From assembly GCA_000688615.1 (NCBI GenBank), contig JHVA01000001.1, forward strand, positions 4,323,001 to 4,387,000: a stretch of 64,000 nt of DNA, written 5' to 3'. How positions within the stretch are numbered: position 1 is the stretch's first letter; each line of letters begins with the position of its first letter. Below the pieces are notes generated by a model, which was not told where the DNA came from, did no database searches, and saw nothing but the letters and a program-made list of their open reading frames with translations. Positions 54,438 to 63,362 of the stretch are shown here, piece after piece. This DNA comes from Acidobacteriaceae bacterium KBS 146. Its GTDB lineage: Bacteria; Acidobacteriota; Terriglobia; Terriglobales; Acidobacteriaceae. A program made the position numbers and the translations under genes.

Positions 54438-56330
54438 TTATTTAGGGCTAGTCTCCGGCTTCGTGAGGGGAGCTGTGATGTCGTCGAGATAAGCCGGGCT
54501 GCCGGAGACGCGCTGCAGCTCCGGGTAGCGTTCTCCATTGTGATAATCGAGATTCGCGGTCGAGACGAAGGTGTCGGCCTGAAGGATTAGTTGAATCGGC
54601 TCGGACTTGCCCTTTGCTTCGTCAATTGCGGCTTTGAGAGCATCGGCAGAAAAGACATTGCTGTTGACGGCCAGAATTTTTTGCCCCGGCGCGAGATTGG
54701 CCCTGTCGGCTGGACCTCCCCATCGAACGTCGGTGATGGTGCCCTCATTATTCAGGCGGAGGCCAAGGGAATACCAGACGTTGATCCCGCTCGTCCGCCT
54801 GCCACCTGCGGCGACCATGGTGCGCTCGGAGCTGTTTGGTTTCTCCGTGAACACGAGCCTGTAGCCGCCTCGTTCGATCCCTTCAAAATCAGCATGGGGA
54901 TTGATGGTGTCGATCCGTTCGTGGATAAAGCGTGCCCAATCGTAGGGAAGCACCTGATTGAGATCGGTGACAAGCTCGTCGCGATTGTAGGGCACGATTA
55001 GAGGTCCTGTATTTCCCCCTTTGGCCAGGAAGATGCGAAAGAAGTCCGTGAGCGACTTTTTGTTTCCGGTCTGCTTGCGGATGAGCGTGTCGGCGTCCAG
55101 CCAGAAAAGCTCACCTTCCTGGTAGTAGTCCTGACCGCGACGCCAGTTGGACCACGCTGGATTGCCTCCGCGCAGAATACTAGCAGCGACAGCAGTGTCT
55201 TCGGTGGGCCGCCACTGCCGGCCGGGTTTGTATTCCAGGTTAGCGGCAGACATCGCGAGAAGATCGCGATATTCTGCCTGCGACTTGAGTCCGGACCGAG
55301 CGGCGAGCACGTTTCCCATGTACTGCGTCAGGCCCTCGTAGACCCAGAGCAGGGAACCCTGCTGCATCTTCGCGAAGTCATCCTGGTAAAGGTTGTAGGG
55401 GCGTCGATACTTGCCATTCCACGAGTGCGTAAACTCGTGAGCCAGCAGATCGGCTTCTGCGAGCTGATGCGCGTCGTCGGAGAAGCCTTTTTCGCCCACA
55501 CCATTATCGGAGGACTGGCCATGTTCCAGCCCTTCTCCTCCGGCTACATCAGAGAGAGTGAGCAGGAAGTGATAGACATGGTAGTGGCGTGAGCTATACG
55601 CAGCCCCGGACTCGCGGACGAGGTTATTCAGCTCTGAAAGCAGTTTTGGACGCAGATTCGAGTCTTGTGGCTGGTCCGACACGACATCGATGTAGTGTTT
55701 CGGAGTGACCTCCGGGGCAAGTGCAAACTCGTGGAAGAATTGCCCGGTGATGACGGGAGAGTCTTCGAGCTGCTCGACGGTCGTGGCAGCGTAGTGTGTT
55801 GTGCCGCCGCTCGGATGCTGTGGGTCGTATCCATCGGTCGGGGTAAGGGCCGTACCGATCCCCCAACCCTTAGGAACCTTTACAGAAGCTTGGATCGGGA
55901 TGTCTTTGACAGCGGTATTTGCAGGGTAGAGCAGGAGCTTTTCCCATTCGAGCACCGCGAGTTTCTGACTTACGCGTGAGGTGACGATGCAATCGAGATG
56001 GGCGTGAAGGGTAGTTACGCCCTCCGGTATCGTCACATGAAATTGGTACATATCGTGGTCATCACGGCGCCACTGCAGGGTCTTTCCGTTGGCGGTAAAG
56101 ACGACTCCCGTAATATCGCTGACCGGACCGGTAGGCCGGTGGTTCCCTGGAATCCACTCAGGTGTGGTAAGCGAAACGATACCTGGAGTTACGGGGATAT
56201 CAACTTCAGCGTGATAGATCTTACGGGGTGCATCAGAGAGATCAGCTGTGATCTGAATGGGAGCCTTCTGAGCGAAGGAGGCCGTCGCGATTAGCAGAGT
56301 CAACGGAAGGGCAGTAAACCGGATGGGCAT
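54438..56330 (-). CDS. M61 family metallopeptidase with PDZ domain
   Basis: The 630-residue peptidase has a signal peptide (MPIRFTALPLTLLIATASFA). The N-terminal beta domain is followed by the thermolysin-like zinc site HEFTHSWNGKYRRP (HExxH) with the third ligand Glu in VYEGLTQYMGNVL. A C-terminal PDZ domain covers about 520-600 (GGPADRANLAPGQKILAVN). The family includes glycyl aminopeptidases. It is probably periplasmic. The gene follows the glutathione peroxidase gene on the minus strand but is separated by a terminator. Confidence 0.93.
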   Translation of the reverse strand: MPIRFTALPLTLLIATASFAQKAPIQITADLSDAPRKIYHAEVDIPVTPGIVSLTTPEWIPGNHRPTGPVSDITGVVFTANGKTLQWRRDDHDMYQFHVTIPEGVTTLHAHLDCIVTSRVSQKLAVLEWEKLLLYPANTAVKDIPIQASVKVPKGWGIGTALTPTDGYDPQHPSGGTTHYAATTVEQLEDSPVITGQFFHEFALAPEVTPKHYIDVVSDQPQDSNLRPKLLSELNNLVRESGAAYSSRHYHVYHFLLTLSDVAGGEGLEHGQSSDNGVGEKGFSDDAHQLAEADLLAHEFTHSWNGKYRRPYNLYQDDFAKMQQGSLLWVYEGLTQYMGNVLAARSGLKSQAEYRDLLAMSAANLEYKPGRQWRPTEDTAVAASILRGGNPAWSNWRRGQDYYQEGELFWLDADTLIRKQTGNKKSLTDFFRIFLAKGGNTGPLIVPYNRDELVTDLNQVLPYDWARFIHERIDTINPHADFEGIERGGYRLVFTEKPNSSERTMVAAGGRRTSGINVWYSLGLRLNNEGTITDVRWGGPADRANLAPGQKILAVNSNVFSADALKAAIDEAKGKSEPIQLILQADTFVSTANLDYHNGERYPELQRVSGSPAYLDDITAPLTKPETSPK

Positions 56331-56380
56331 GAATGCATGTACCTTCGCACGAAGATTTTTAAGCAGATGATCAAAGAAAA

Positions 56381-56408
56381 ACGAGGTTGGTCACAAGACC
56401 AGCCTCGT
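56381..56408 (-). terminator. Terminator of the glutathione peroxidase gene
   Basis: ACGAGGTTGGTC (56381-56392) pairs with GACCAGCCTCGT (56397-56408), 12 bp with one wobble and a 4-nt loop. T-runs flank both strands; on the minus strand it lies 2 nt after the gpx stop codon and is followed by TTTTTCTTTG. Confidence 0.85.
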
Positions 56409-56410
56409 TT

Positions 56411-56977
56411 TTATCTGGCAAGCTCCGCTTCAATAGCCGCGACGATGCGAGGGTCGTCAGGAGTGATCTCCGGGGAAAATCGCGCCACAACGTTTCCTTT
56501 CCGATCCACAAGAAATTTTTCAAAATTCCAAAGAATACCGGGTTCAGGATTCGTGGTCGCGCCGTTGTGTTTGGCGCGGAGAAATCCGTTGAGTCGTTCG
56601 CGGAATGCCGAGCGAGTCTCGCCAAGGGCCTTCGGCTGCGCCTGAATCAGGTTCTGATAAAGGGGGTGGGTCTCGGGGCCGGTTACGGCGACCTTCGAAA
56701 ACATTGGAAAGTCTACGGAGTAATTGGTCCTGCAAAACGACGCGATTTCTTCGTTGCTACCCGGCTCCTGGGCTCCGAAGTCGTTGGCAGGAAAGCCGCA
56801 AACTACTAGACCGGCGCCCTTGAATCTCGTAGAGATTTCTTCAAGCGCTTCATATTGCGGAGTCAGCCCGCACTGAGACGCAACATTAATGAGGAACAGT
56901 ACTTTGCCACGATAGGCGGCGAGCGAAGAAGATTCGCCCGTAATCTGGTGGAGAGGGATGTCGTAGAGGTCAGTCAT
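56411..56977 (-). CDS. Glutathione peroxidase family protein
   Basis: From ATG 56977 the 188-residue enzyme has the redox site NVASQCGLTP with Cys36 (not Sec), FPANDFGAQEPGS with the catalytic Gln and WNFEKFLVD with the catalytic Trp. Such Cys enzymes usually reduce peroxides with thioredoxin. An upstream in-frame region of 54 residues has no family similarity and overlaps the divergent permease gene, so it is excluded. Divergent start to start spacing from the permease is 73 bp. Confidence 0.93.
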   Translation of the reverse strand: MTDLYDIPLHQITGESSSLAAYRGKVLFLINVASQCGLTPQYEALEEISTRFKGAGLVVCGFPANDFGAQEPGSNEEIASFCRTNYSVDFPMFSKVAVTGPETHPLYQNLIQAQPKALGETRSAFRERLNGFLRAKHNGATTNPEPGILWNFEKFLVDRKGNVVARFSPEITPDDPRIVAAIEAELAR

Positions 56978-57050
56978 GGTAGTTCCAGTGTATTCCCGCA
57001 AGAAAATTTGATCTTCAGGTTGACGGGGCAAGTTACTATCGAATACGGCC

Positions 57051-58919
57051 ATGTCATTTACTGATGTTCTTTTTGGGCGGCCGCTTGCATCAAGTGACGA
57101 GCGAGCCGAGCATATAGGGGTTGCGGCGGGAATTCCCATCTTTGGACTGGACGCCCTGACAAGTGCAGCTTACGGACCGGAAGCGGCGATGACGCTTCTA
57201 ATCCCGATGGGAATAGTGGGGCTTAACCACATTGTTCCGATTATTGCTGCGATTTTGATTCTGCTTGTCATCGTGTTTTTTAGTTATCGGCAGACGATTG
57301 AAGCTTATCCCGGCGGTGGCGGCTCTTATACGGTCGCAACAGAGAATCTTGGCGAAGGGGCGGGCCTTCTGGCTGCCGCTGCGCTAATGATCGACTACAT
57401 TCTGACAGCTGCGGTCGGAATCTCCGCAGGTGTGACTGCACTGACCTCTGCCGTGCCAGAACTGCATCATCACAGGCTGTCCATCTGCCTGGTGATCCTG
57501 ACTATTTTGGCGATTGTAAATCTACGCGGCGTCAAAGATACCGGGGCAGCATTCATTCTTCCGACGTTTCTGTTTGTTGGCTCCCTGCTCGCGGTGATCG
57601 CCGTAGGAACCTTTGATGTTTACGTCAGCGGGGGGCACCCTGTGCCGCGGATGGCGCCGCCTCCGCCGGCAGTGGCTACCGTCAAGTACCTCAGCTTGTG
57701 GCTGCTTCTGAAGGCTTTCGCCAGCGGATGCGCTGCGATGACAGGAGTAGAGGCGGTCTCCAATGGCGTAATGGCATTTGAAGAGCCTCGTCCGAAAAAG
57801 GCGAAACGTACGCTCTCCATCATCGTAGGAACCCTGATCGTCCTTCTTTTTGGAATCACGTGGCTCTCGAAGGCATACGGAATCACGGCGATGGAGCCGG
57901 ACGCACATAACTATCAGAGCGTCCTGAGCATCCTGACGACGGCAGTCTTCGGTCGGGGCTGGTTTTACTACGTGACCATGGGCGGCGTGCTGGTCGCGTT
58001 ATCGCTGAGCGCGAATACGGCCTTCGCTGATTTTCCTCGCCTTGCCAGAGCCATCTCCATGCATGACTATCTGCCACATGTATTTACTCTCCGTGGCAGG
58101 CGTCTGCTTTATTCTCATGGTATTTACGCGCTAACCGGTTTCACGGCAGTCATCCTCATCTTGTTCGGTGGCGTTACCGATCGCCTCATTCCGCTCTATG
58201 CCATAGGAGCGTTTCTGGCGTTTACGTTGTCCCAGGCCGGAATGGTGGTCCATTGGCTGAAGATGGAAAAACACCCTGGCCGGCTCTGGCATATGTTCGT
58301 GAACGCCTTTGGGGCTGTAGCGACCGGTATTACTCTCCTGGTGGTCCTGGTGGCCAAATTCATGGCTGGAGCCTGGGTAACCGCGTTACTCGTGCCGGTC
58401 CTGATCGGCATCATGATGGTGGTAAGACGGCACTACACTCGCGTAAAGCGCGAGATGAAGGATATGACTCCTCTGAACCTGAGCAATCTTGAGGAACCGA
58501 TCGTGGTCATTCCTATGGCCCGTTGGGACAGAATTGCTGAGAAGGCTCTGCGCTTCGGAATGGTCATGTCGAAGGACCTCAAGGTAGTCCATGTACATTC
58601 CGACGATGAACCAATGGGTCTTGAGGATGAATGGGACGAGAAGATTATTGCCCCTATTGAGAAAGAAGGCCTGAAGACCCCAGAGCTGGTCACCATTCCC
58701 TCAAGCTATCGGTTCATCATCAATCCTCTTATGGATTACATCCTTGAGCTCGAGCATGCAAACCCGGGAAGAAAGGTGGCCGTGCTTCTTCCAGAGCTGG
58801 TCGTACGCCACTGGTGGGAGAACGCTCTCCACAACCAACGTGTGCAACTACTGAAGCTTCTATTGCTCCTCAAGGGAAATCAGCGAATCGTTGTTGTTAA
58901 TATTCCGTGGTATCTCTGA
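57051..58919 (+). CDS. APC-superfamily permease, KimA-like potassium transporter
   Basis: The 622-residue protein has about 12 spans (residues 25-460) and a soluble C-terminal domain of about 150 residues (PIVVIPMARWDRIAEKAL; LKVVHVHSDDEP; PELVVRHWWENAL). Helix 1 reads GIPIFGLDALTSAAYGPEA and helix 2-3 YPGGGGSYTVATENLG. This order fits the KUP/KimA branch, where the cytosolic domain binds c-di-AMP in Bacillus. Amino-acid transport is the alternative. No ydaO-type riboswitch fits in the short leader. The start overlaps the unused extension of the divergent peroxidase gene. Confidence 0.85.
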   Translation: MSFTDVLFGRPLASSDERAEHIGVAAGIPIFGLDALTSAAYGPEAAMTLLIPMGIVGLNHIVPIIAAILILLVIVFFSYRQTIEAYPGGGGSYTVATENLGEGAGLLAAAALMIDYILTAAVGISAGVTALTSAVPELHHHRLSICLVILTILAIVNLRGVKDTGAAFILPTFLFVGSLLAVIAVGTFDVYVSGGHPVPRMAPPPPAVATVKYLSLWLLLKAFASGCAAMTGVEAVSNGVMAFEEPRPKKAKRTLSIIVGTLIVLLFGITWLSKAYGITAMEPDAHNYQSVLSILTTAVFGRGWFYYVTMGGVLVALSLSANTAFADFPRLARAISMHDYLPHVFTLRGRRLLYSHGIYALTGFTAVILILFGGVTDRLIPLYAIGAFLAFTLSQAGMVVHWLKMEKHPGRLWHMFVNAFGAVATGITLLVVLVAKFMAGAWVTALLVPVLIGIMMVVRRHYTRVKREMKDMTPLNLSNLEEPIVVIPMARWDRIAEKALRFGMVMSKDLKVVHVHSDDEPMGLEDEWDEKIIAPIEKEGLKTPELVTIPSSYRFIINPLMDYILELEHANPGRKVAVLLPELVVRHWWENALHNQRVQLLKLLLLLKGNQRIVVVNIPWYL

Positions 58920-58930
58920 GATCGGGTTCT

Positions 58931-60115
58931 CTAGGCCGAGACTGCGATGCCTTTTTTAGAGTGAACTGGCGAGAGCTTTCGCAGGTGAGCCACCGCCTCA
59001 GGGATTAAGAGGAGAGCTTCGTCGATCTCAGCCTCGGTTGTTAGCTTTGAGAGAGAAAAGCGAATGCTGGCGCGAGCTCTGGCAGCAGAAAGGCCCATGG
59101 CGGTAAGGACGTGCGATGGTTCGCTTGCGCCCGACTGGCATGCGCTCCCACCGCTCACAGAGAGCCCTTTGAGGTCGAGAGCGATCAATAAGGCTTCCGC
59201 CTCAACGTGGTCGAAGTAGATGTTGGTCGTGTTGACTACCCGGGGAACTCCGGCGCCGTTCACCCCGGTTTCTTCGATCTGCGCAAGAAGGCTTTGTTCC
59301 AGGCGGTTCCGAAGCGCTGCAAGCCGGGTAGGGCCGTCCGACTGCAACCATCCCGAGGCGAGCTCCGCAGCTTTACCGAGGCCCACGATACCAGGAACAT
59401 TTTCTGTGCCTGCGCGACGCTGGCGCTCATGGGAGCCACCATGAAACATCGGGGAGAGCTGCACACTGCGACGCACGTAGAGCACGCCAATCCCTTTAGG
59501 GGCGTGCACCTTGTGTCCTGACAACGTCAGCAGGTCAACCTCTTTGAGGAAGCCATGGTGACTGACATCCAGAGCAAGCTTGCCTGCAGCCTGCACCGCG
59601 TCGGTGTGGAAGAGAGCGCCACCGGCGTGGGCGATTCCTGCCAAAGCGTCGATTGGTTGAATGACCCCCGTCTCATTGTTGGCGTACATGATACTGACGA
59701 GCCGGGTATTCGGCTTGAGAGCGGCAAGCAGGGCCGTCGGTTCCACGATTCCCTGCGGAGTCACTGGAAGAAACGTGACTTCGACACCTCGTGCCTCGAG
59801 CGATTGAGCAGCGTGGAGCACGGCATGATGCTCGATTGTTGAGGTGATAAGGTGATCGCCTGGGGAAAGGACCCCGAAGAGAGCAAGGTTGTCGCTCTCG
59901 GTGCCTCCTGAGGTGAAGACGATCTCTGCCGGGCGGCAATGGAGCAGTCCTGCAACGGACTCTCGAGCGCGATCTACGGCAGACCGGGCCTGCTGCCCCT
60001 GCTGATGAATGGAACTGGCATTGCCGTAATGCTCGAGATAGAACGGACGCATTGCCTCAAAAACTTCTGGAAGGAGGGGCGTCGTGGCGTTCGCGTCCAT
60101 GTATATCCGCTGCAT
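58931..60115 (-). CDS. Cysteine desulfurase (IscS/NifS class V aminotransferase)
   Basis: The 394-residue PLP enzyme releases sulfur from cysteine. It starts MQRIYMDANATTPLLPEV. Visible sites are TSGGTESDNLALFG, STIEHHAVL, HTDAVQAAGKL, the PLP lysine in LSGHKVHAPKGIG and the active-site loop SGGSACQSGASEPSHVL with the persulfide Cys. It is typical of group I enzymes. No iscU, iscR or mnmA is next to it, so whether it serves Fe-S clusters or tRNA thiolation cannot be told. Confidence 0.94.
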   Translation of the reverse strand: MQRIYMDANATTPLLPEVFEAMRPFYLEHYGNASSIHQQGQQARSAVDRARESVAGLLHCRPAEIVFTSGGTESDNLALFGVLSPGDHLITSTIEHHAVLHAAQSLEARGVEVTFLPVTPQGIVEPTALLAALKPNTRLVSIMYANNETGVIQPIDALAGIAHAGGALFHTDAVQAAGKLALDVSHHGFLKEVDLLTLSGHKVHAPKGIGVLYVRRSVQLSPMFHGGSHERQRRAGTENVPGIVGLGKAAELASGWLQSDGPTRLAALRNRLEQSLLAQIEETGVNGAGVPRVVNTTNIYFDHVEAEALLIALDLKGLSVSGGSACQSGASEPSHVLTAMGLSAARARASIRFSLSKLTTEAEIDEALLLIPEAVAHLRKLSPVHSKKGIAVSA

Positions 60116-60249
60116 GGCTATATTTTACTAGGCGAGCGAATCAGACGGCATTTGGGATGAACGTACTAGGGCCCTGCCGCGACATTCTGATAGCCTGAGC
60201 GCGGCCCGCTGCGGATCAGACCGCACATATGGCAAAGGGAGAGACGAAG

Positions 60250-60852
60250 ATGCGTAAGCGAATCATGATGATAGGACTATTGGGCCTCTGTTGTGCTGTG
60301 GGAGCAAATGCGCAGAACGGTGCAATGGCTCCAAAGCTGGCGCCTGGAACGATGATTGAGCCGGCAAAGTCTTTCGATGCCTCGCTGTCTGCCTTTGAGG
60401 GGCAATTTGTGGGGCTGGCAAAGGCGATGCCCGCGGAAAAATATAGCTTCGCTCCAAGCGCCGCCATCTTTGCGGCTTCTCAGAAAACAGATTATTTATC
60501 GCCAAACAATCAGGGAGTGCGGAACTTCGGTCAGATGGTCGCTCACGTCGCGCAGGCGAATTACTTTTATGGCGGAAGACTGAGCGGGCTGAAGCCAGAT
60601 GTGGATGTGAAGGCGATTGGTAGCCTGACGGACAAAGACCAGATTGTCGCGGCGTTGGAAAAGTCGTTTGTCTTTGTTCATCAGGCAATCGGAACCCTGA
60701 CCTCCCAGAATGCATTCGAAAGCGTACGTGGAACGGATACGCGGGCGAGCCTTGCCGCCGGAGTGATCGCTCATGGATTTGACCACTACGGGCAGCTGGC
60801 GGAGTATCTCAGGATGAATGCAATCATTCCGCCGGCCAGCGAAAAGAAGTAG
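60250..60852 (+). CDS. Exported DinB-fold protein
   Basis: From ATG 60250 (GGGAGA 7 nt upstream) the 200-residue protein has a signal peptide [22 protein letters not shown] four-helix DinB/YfiT-like bundle follows with three spaced histidines ([41 protein letters not shown]), the usual metal site. Most DinB proteins are cytosolic thiol-dependent transferases, so export is notable but frequent in Acidobacteria. A terminator follows. Confidence 0.88.
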   Translation: MRKRIMMIGLLGLCCAVGANAQNGAMAPKLAPGTMIEPAKSFDASLSAFEGQFVGLAKAMPAEKYSFAPSAAIFAASQKTDYLSPNNQGVRNFGQMVAHVAQANYFYGGRLSGLKPDVDVKAIGSLTDKDQIVAALEKSFVFVHQAIGTLTSQNAFESVRGTDTRASLAAGVIAHGFDHYGQLAEYLRMNAIIPPASEKK

Positions 60853-60872
60853 TCTCTGCTGCTACCAAAAGA

Positions 60873-60896
60873 AAAGCGTGCCATATGGCACGCTTT
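60873..60896. terminator. Bidirectional terminator between convergent genes
   Basis: AAAGCGTGCCAT and its exact complement form a continuous 24-bp palindrome between the DinB gene (plus) and the citrate synthase gene (minus). T-rich sequence follows on each strand. Confidence 0.85.
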
Positions 60897-60923
60897 CTTG
60901 TTTTTGCAGGTACTTCGTTGAGA

Positions 60924-62057
60924 CTAGCGATCTTCCGCGGGAATGTAAGGTGAAGGATAGGCAGGTCCAACATACTCGGCGCGAGGACGGATCAGGCGAT
61001 TGTCATCATGCTGTTCGATGACGTGAGCGGCCCAACCGGCAATCCGGCTGACGGCGAAGATCGGCGTAAATAGGTCGATATCGATGCCCAGCAGCGTGTA
61101 CGTCGATGCGGAGTAGAAGTCGACGTTCGCGTTTAGCTTCTTTTCTGCTTTGACAAACTGCTCAATCTTCCGCGACATCTCGAACCACTTCATATTTCCG
61201 GAAGTCTTGCTCAACTCCTCCGACATGCGGCGTAGATGGGTCGCCCGAGGATCTTCGGTGTGGTAGACCCGGTGGCCAAAGCCGGAGATCTTCTTCTTCT
61301 CCGCAAACATCTGCCGGACATGCTCGACCGGATCGGCTCCTTGCTTGTCGATCTCATAAAGCAGGCGCATGGTCGCCTCGTTAGCGCCGCCGTGCAGGGG
61401 ACCTTTGAGTGCACCGATAGCACCCGTAATGGCGGAGTGGATATCCGCCAGAGTCGCTGCAATGACACGCGCGGCAAAAGTACTGGCGTTCAGCTCGTGA
61501 TCCGCGTGAAGAATCAGCGCGATGTCGAAGGTACGGGTTGCAGTTTCCGAGGGCTTCTCACCATTCAGCATCCAGAGGAAGTTGGCTGCATGCGAAAGCG
61601 ATGGATCAGCTTCAACAATGTCTTTGCCTTTTCGAATGCGATCGAAGACGGCAACAATCATTGCAATCTGGGATGTAAGACGATAGGACTTCCGTACATT
61701 CGCGTCATGGGAGTTGTCGGCTTCGTCGACATCGTAGATGCTCAGAAGCGAGACGGCCGTGCGGAGCACCTGCATGGGAGTGGCAGTAGCCGGTACGCTG
61801 CGAAGCAGGTCGAGGATCTTGGGATCGAGTTTCCTGGCCGCGCTCAGCTTTTGTGTAAAGTCCGCCAGCTCTGTGGCATTGGGGAGCTTGCCGAACCAGA
61901 GCAGGAATGCGGTCTCTTCAAACGTAGAGTGCTGCGCGAGCTCATGGATATCGATGCCACGGTACGACAACACCCCAGCATCACCGTCGATCCAGCAGAT
62001 GGATGAATTGGTGGCTACAATGCCTTCCAGGCCTTTCGGTGCAGCGACAGTGGACAT
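60924..62057 (-). CDS. Citrate synthase (or 2-methylcitrate synthase)
   Basis: The enzyme has 377 residues from ATG 62057 (GGGGAGAAG upstream). Family motifs are SICWIDGDAGVLSYRGIDI, LHADHELNASTFAARVIAA (His), LHGGANEATM (His), ISGFGHRVYHTEDPRATHL and a catalytic Asp in the NVDFYSASTY region. It is the short bacterial type related to CitZ/PrpC. Specificity for oxaloacetate/acetyl-CoA or propionyl-CoA cannot be decided from motifs. It enters the TCA cycle in the cytosol. Confidence 0.94.
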   Translation of the reverse strand: MSTVAAPKGLEGIVATNSSICWIDGDAGVLSYRGIDIHELAQHSTFEETAFLLWFGKLPNATELADFTQKLSAARKLDPKILDLLRSVPATATPMQVLRTAVSLLSIYDVDEADNSHDANVRKSYRLTSQIAMIVAVFDRIRKGKDIVEADPSLSHAANFLWMLNGEKPSETATRTFDIALILHADHELNASTFAARVIAATLADIHSAITGAIGALKGPLHGGANEATMRLLYEIDKQGADPVEHVRQMFAEKKKISGFGHRVYHTEDPRATHLRRMSEELSKTSGNMKWFEMSRKIEQFVKAEKKLNANVDFYSASTYTLLGIDIDLFTPIFAVSRIAGWAAHVIEQHDDNRLIRPRAEYVGPAYPSPYIPAEDR

Positions 62058-62142
62058 AAATAGACTTCTCCCCACAAAACTAAATTACATCTGGTTATAG
62101 CTCAGGCGAGAAACGATTGTCACGAAGACCGGGCGAATATCG

Positions 62143-63231
62143 TCACGGCTGTGCGATTCCTGAGTGGAGTGATCGAAGGGGTGTGAAGGCGCCAAGGTCA
62201 ACCGCAGGTCTCTCTCCCGCGAGTATTTGGGCCATTACAAGCGCGGTAGCGGGTGCAAGCAGAATGCCATTTCGATAGTGTCCCGCCGAGATGAAGTGTT
62301 GCTCCGTCACCTGGCCCAGCAGAGGCAACCCATCGCTCGTTCCGGGGCGCAGACCGGCCCAGGTCTCCACTGCAACAGCGTCAGCAATTCCCGGCAGAAG
62401 CTCTGTGGCCGCAGATCGCAGCCTGGCAATGTCTTCCGGGTGAACTGTTTTATCGAAGCCAACATCCTCCACGGTTGCGCCGATGACTGCCCGCCCCGCC
62501 GCTGGTCCCGTCGTCCGAGGAACTATATAGATATCGGGAGTTCGGAGGACGAGATGCAGTGGAACCGAAGGGGGAAGCTGAATGGCAAGCATCTGGCCTT
62601 TTCGTGGAAGAGGGAGCACGTGACCGGGGGGCAGTTGCGTAAGTCCCCATGCGCCGGTACAGTCCACCACGTATCGGGGATGCAGAATCTCCGACGTGGT
62701 ATGGACTTCAATCTTTGATGAACCGGTTTGGACGAAATGCGCCGGCGTGTGACTGCGGACCTCGATCTCTGTCGCCTGAATCGCCGCCCACAGAGCTTGA
62801 GCCAGTTCCCGAGGGTCGAGGCTTTCCTCGTTCAGCAGAATGAACCGGCGATCTCTGGTATTCAGCTGCGGCTGCAGGATGGAAAGTGTTTCGTTGCTGA
62901 GGAGAGTGAGGCCTCGGTCCGCTTCGAGGTGAGAGGCGTGTACCTCCTGCAATGTGGTGCTCGTCTGAAAGGAAACCGTTGTTCCAGACAGGCGAAAGAG
63001 ATGATCCAGGAACCTGGGATAAAGAGCGCGGCTTAACTCAGAAAGTGATTGCAGCTCCGGGGGATTCTCGGGATCCCTGGCGGCGAGCATTCCGGCCGCC
63101 GCCGTAGAAGCTTCGGCTAGAGGCAATCCTTGTTCCAAAACAACTACACGAGCGCCCCTGCTCTGGAGCTCGAGCGCAAGGGAGAGGCCGATGATACCTG
63201 CTCCCGCAATGCAAACGTCAGGCGAAGACAT
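62143..63231 (-). CDS. Glycine oxidase-like FAD-dependent oxidoreductase (ThiO family)
   Basis: The 362-residue protein has a dinucleotide site at the N-terminus (VCIAGAGIIGLSLALEL) and a second at VVVLEQG. DAO-family motifs follow: STAAAGMLAARDPE, YVVDCTGAWG, LRPGTSDGLPLLG and GHYRNGILLAPATA. ThiO oxidises glycine to iminoacetate for the thiazole of thiamine. No other thi gene is nearby, so a D-amino-acid or other amine oxidase role is possible. It lies 67 bp upstream of the citrate synthase start region on the same strand. Confidence 0.85.
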   Translation of the reverse strand: MSSPDVCIAGAGIIGLSLALELQSRGARVVVLEQGLPLAEASTAAAGMLAARDPENPPELQSLSELSRALYPRFLDHLFRLSGTTVSFQTSTTLQEVHASHLEADRGLTLLSNETLSILQPQLNTRDRRFILLNEESLDPRELAQALWAAIQATEIEVRSHTPAHFVQTGSSKIEVHTTSEILHPRYVVDCTGAWGLTQLPPGHVLPLPRKGQMLAIQLPPSVPLHLVLRTPDIYIVPRTTGPAAGRAVIGATVEDVGFDKTVHPEDIARLRSAATELLPGIADAVAVETWAGLRPGTSDGLPLLGQVTEQHFISAGHYRNGILLAPATALVMAQILAGERPAVDLGAFTPLRSLHSGIAQP

Positions 63232-63362
63232 AAGACCAGTCTATGACCTTTGTTTGCAAAGGAAGATATATAGTCTCTGTACCTGCCTCTCCTCGCCGCG
63301 CGTCCGTGTGAGCAAGGAAAGCTAAGGAAGCGTTGAAAGTCTGCGTTCAGAAGGAGAGTACG

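Noticed and set aside
56978-57050. c-di-AMP (ydaO) riboswitch before the KimA-like gene
   Set aside because: Only 73 bp separate it from the divergent gene, too short for that riboswitch, and no matching motif was seen.
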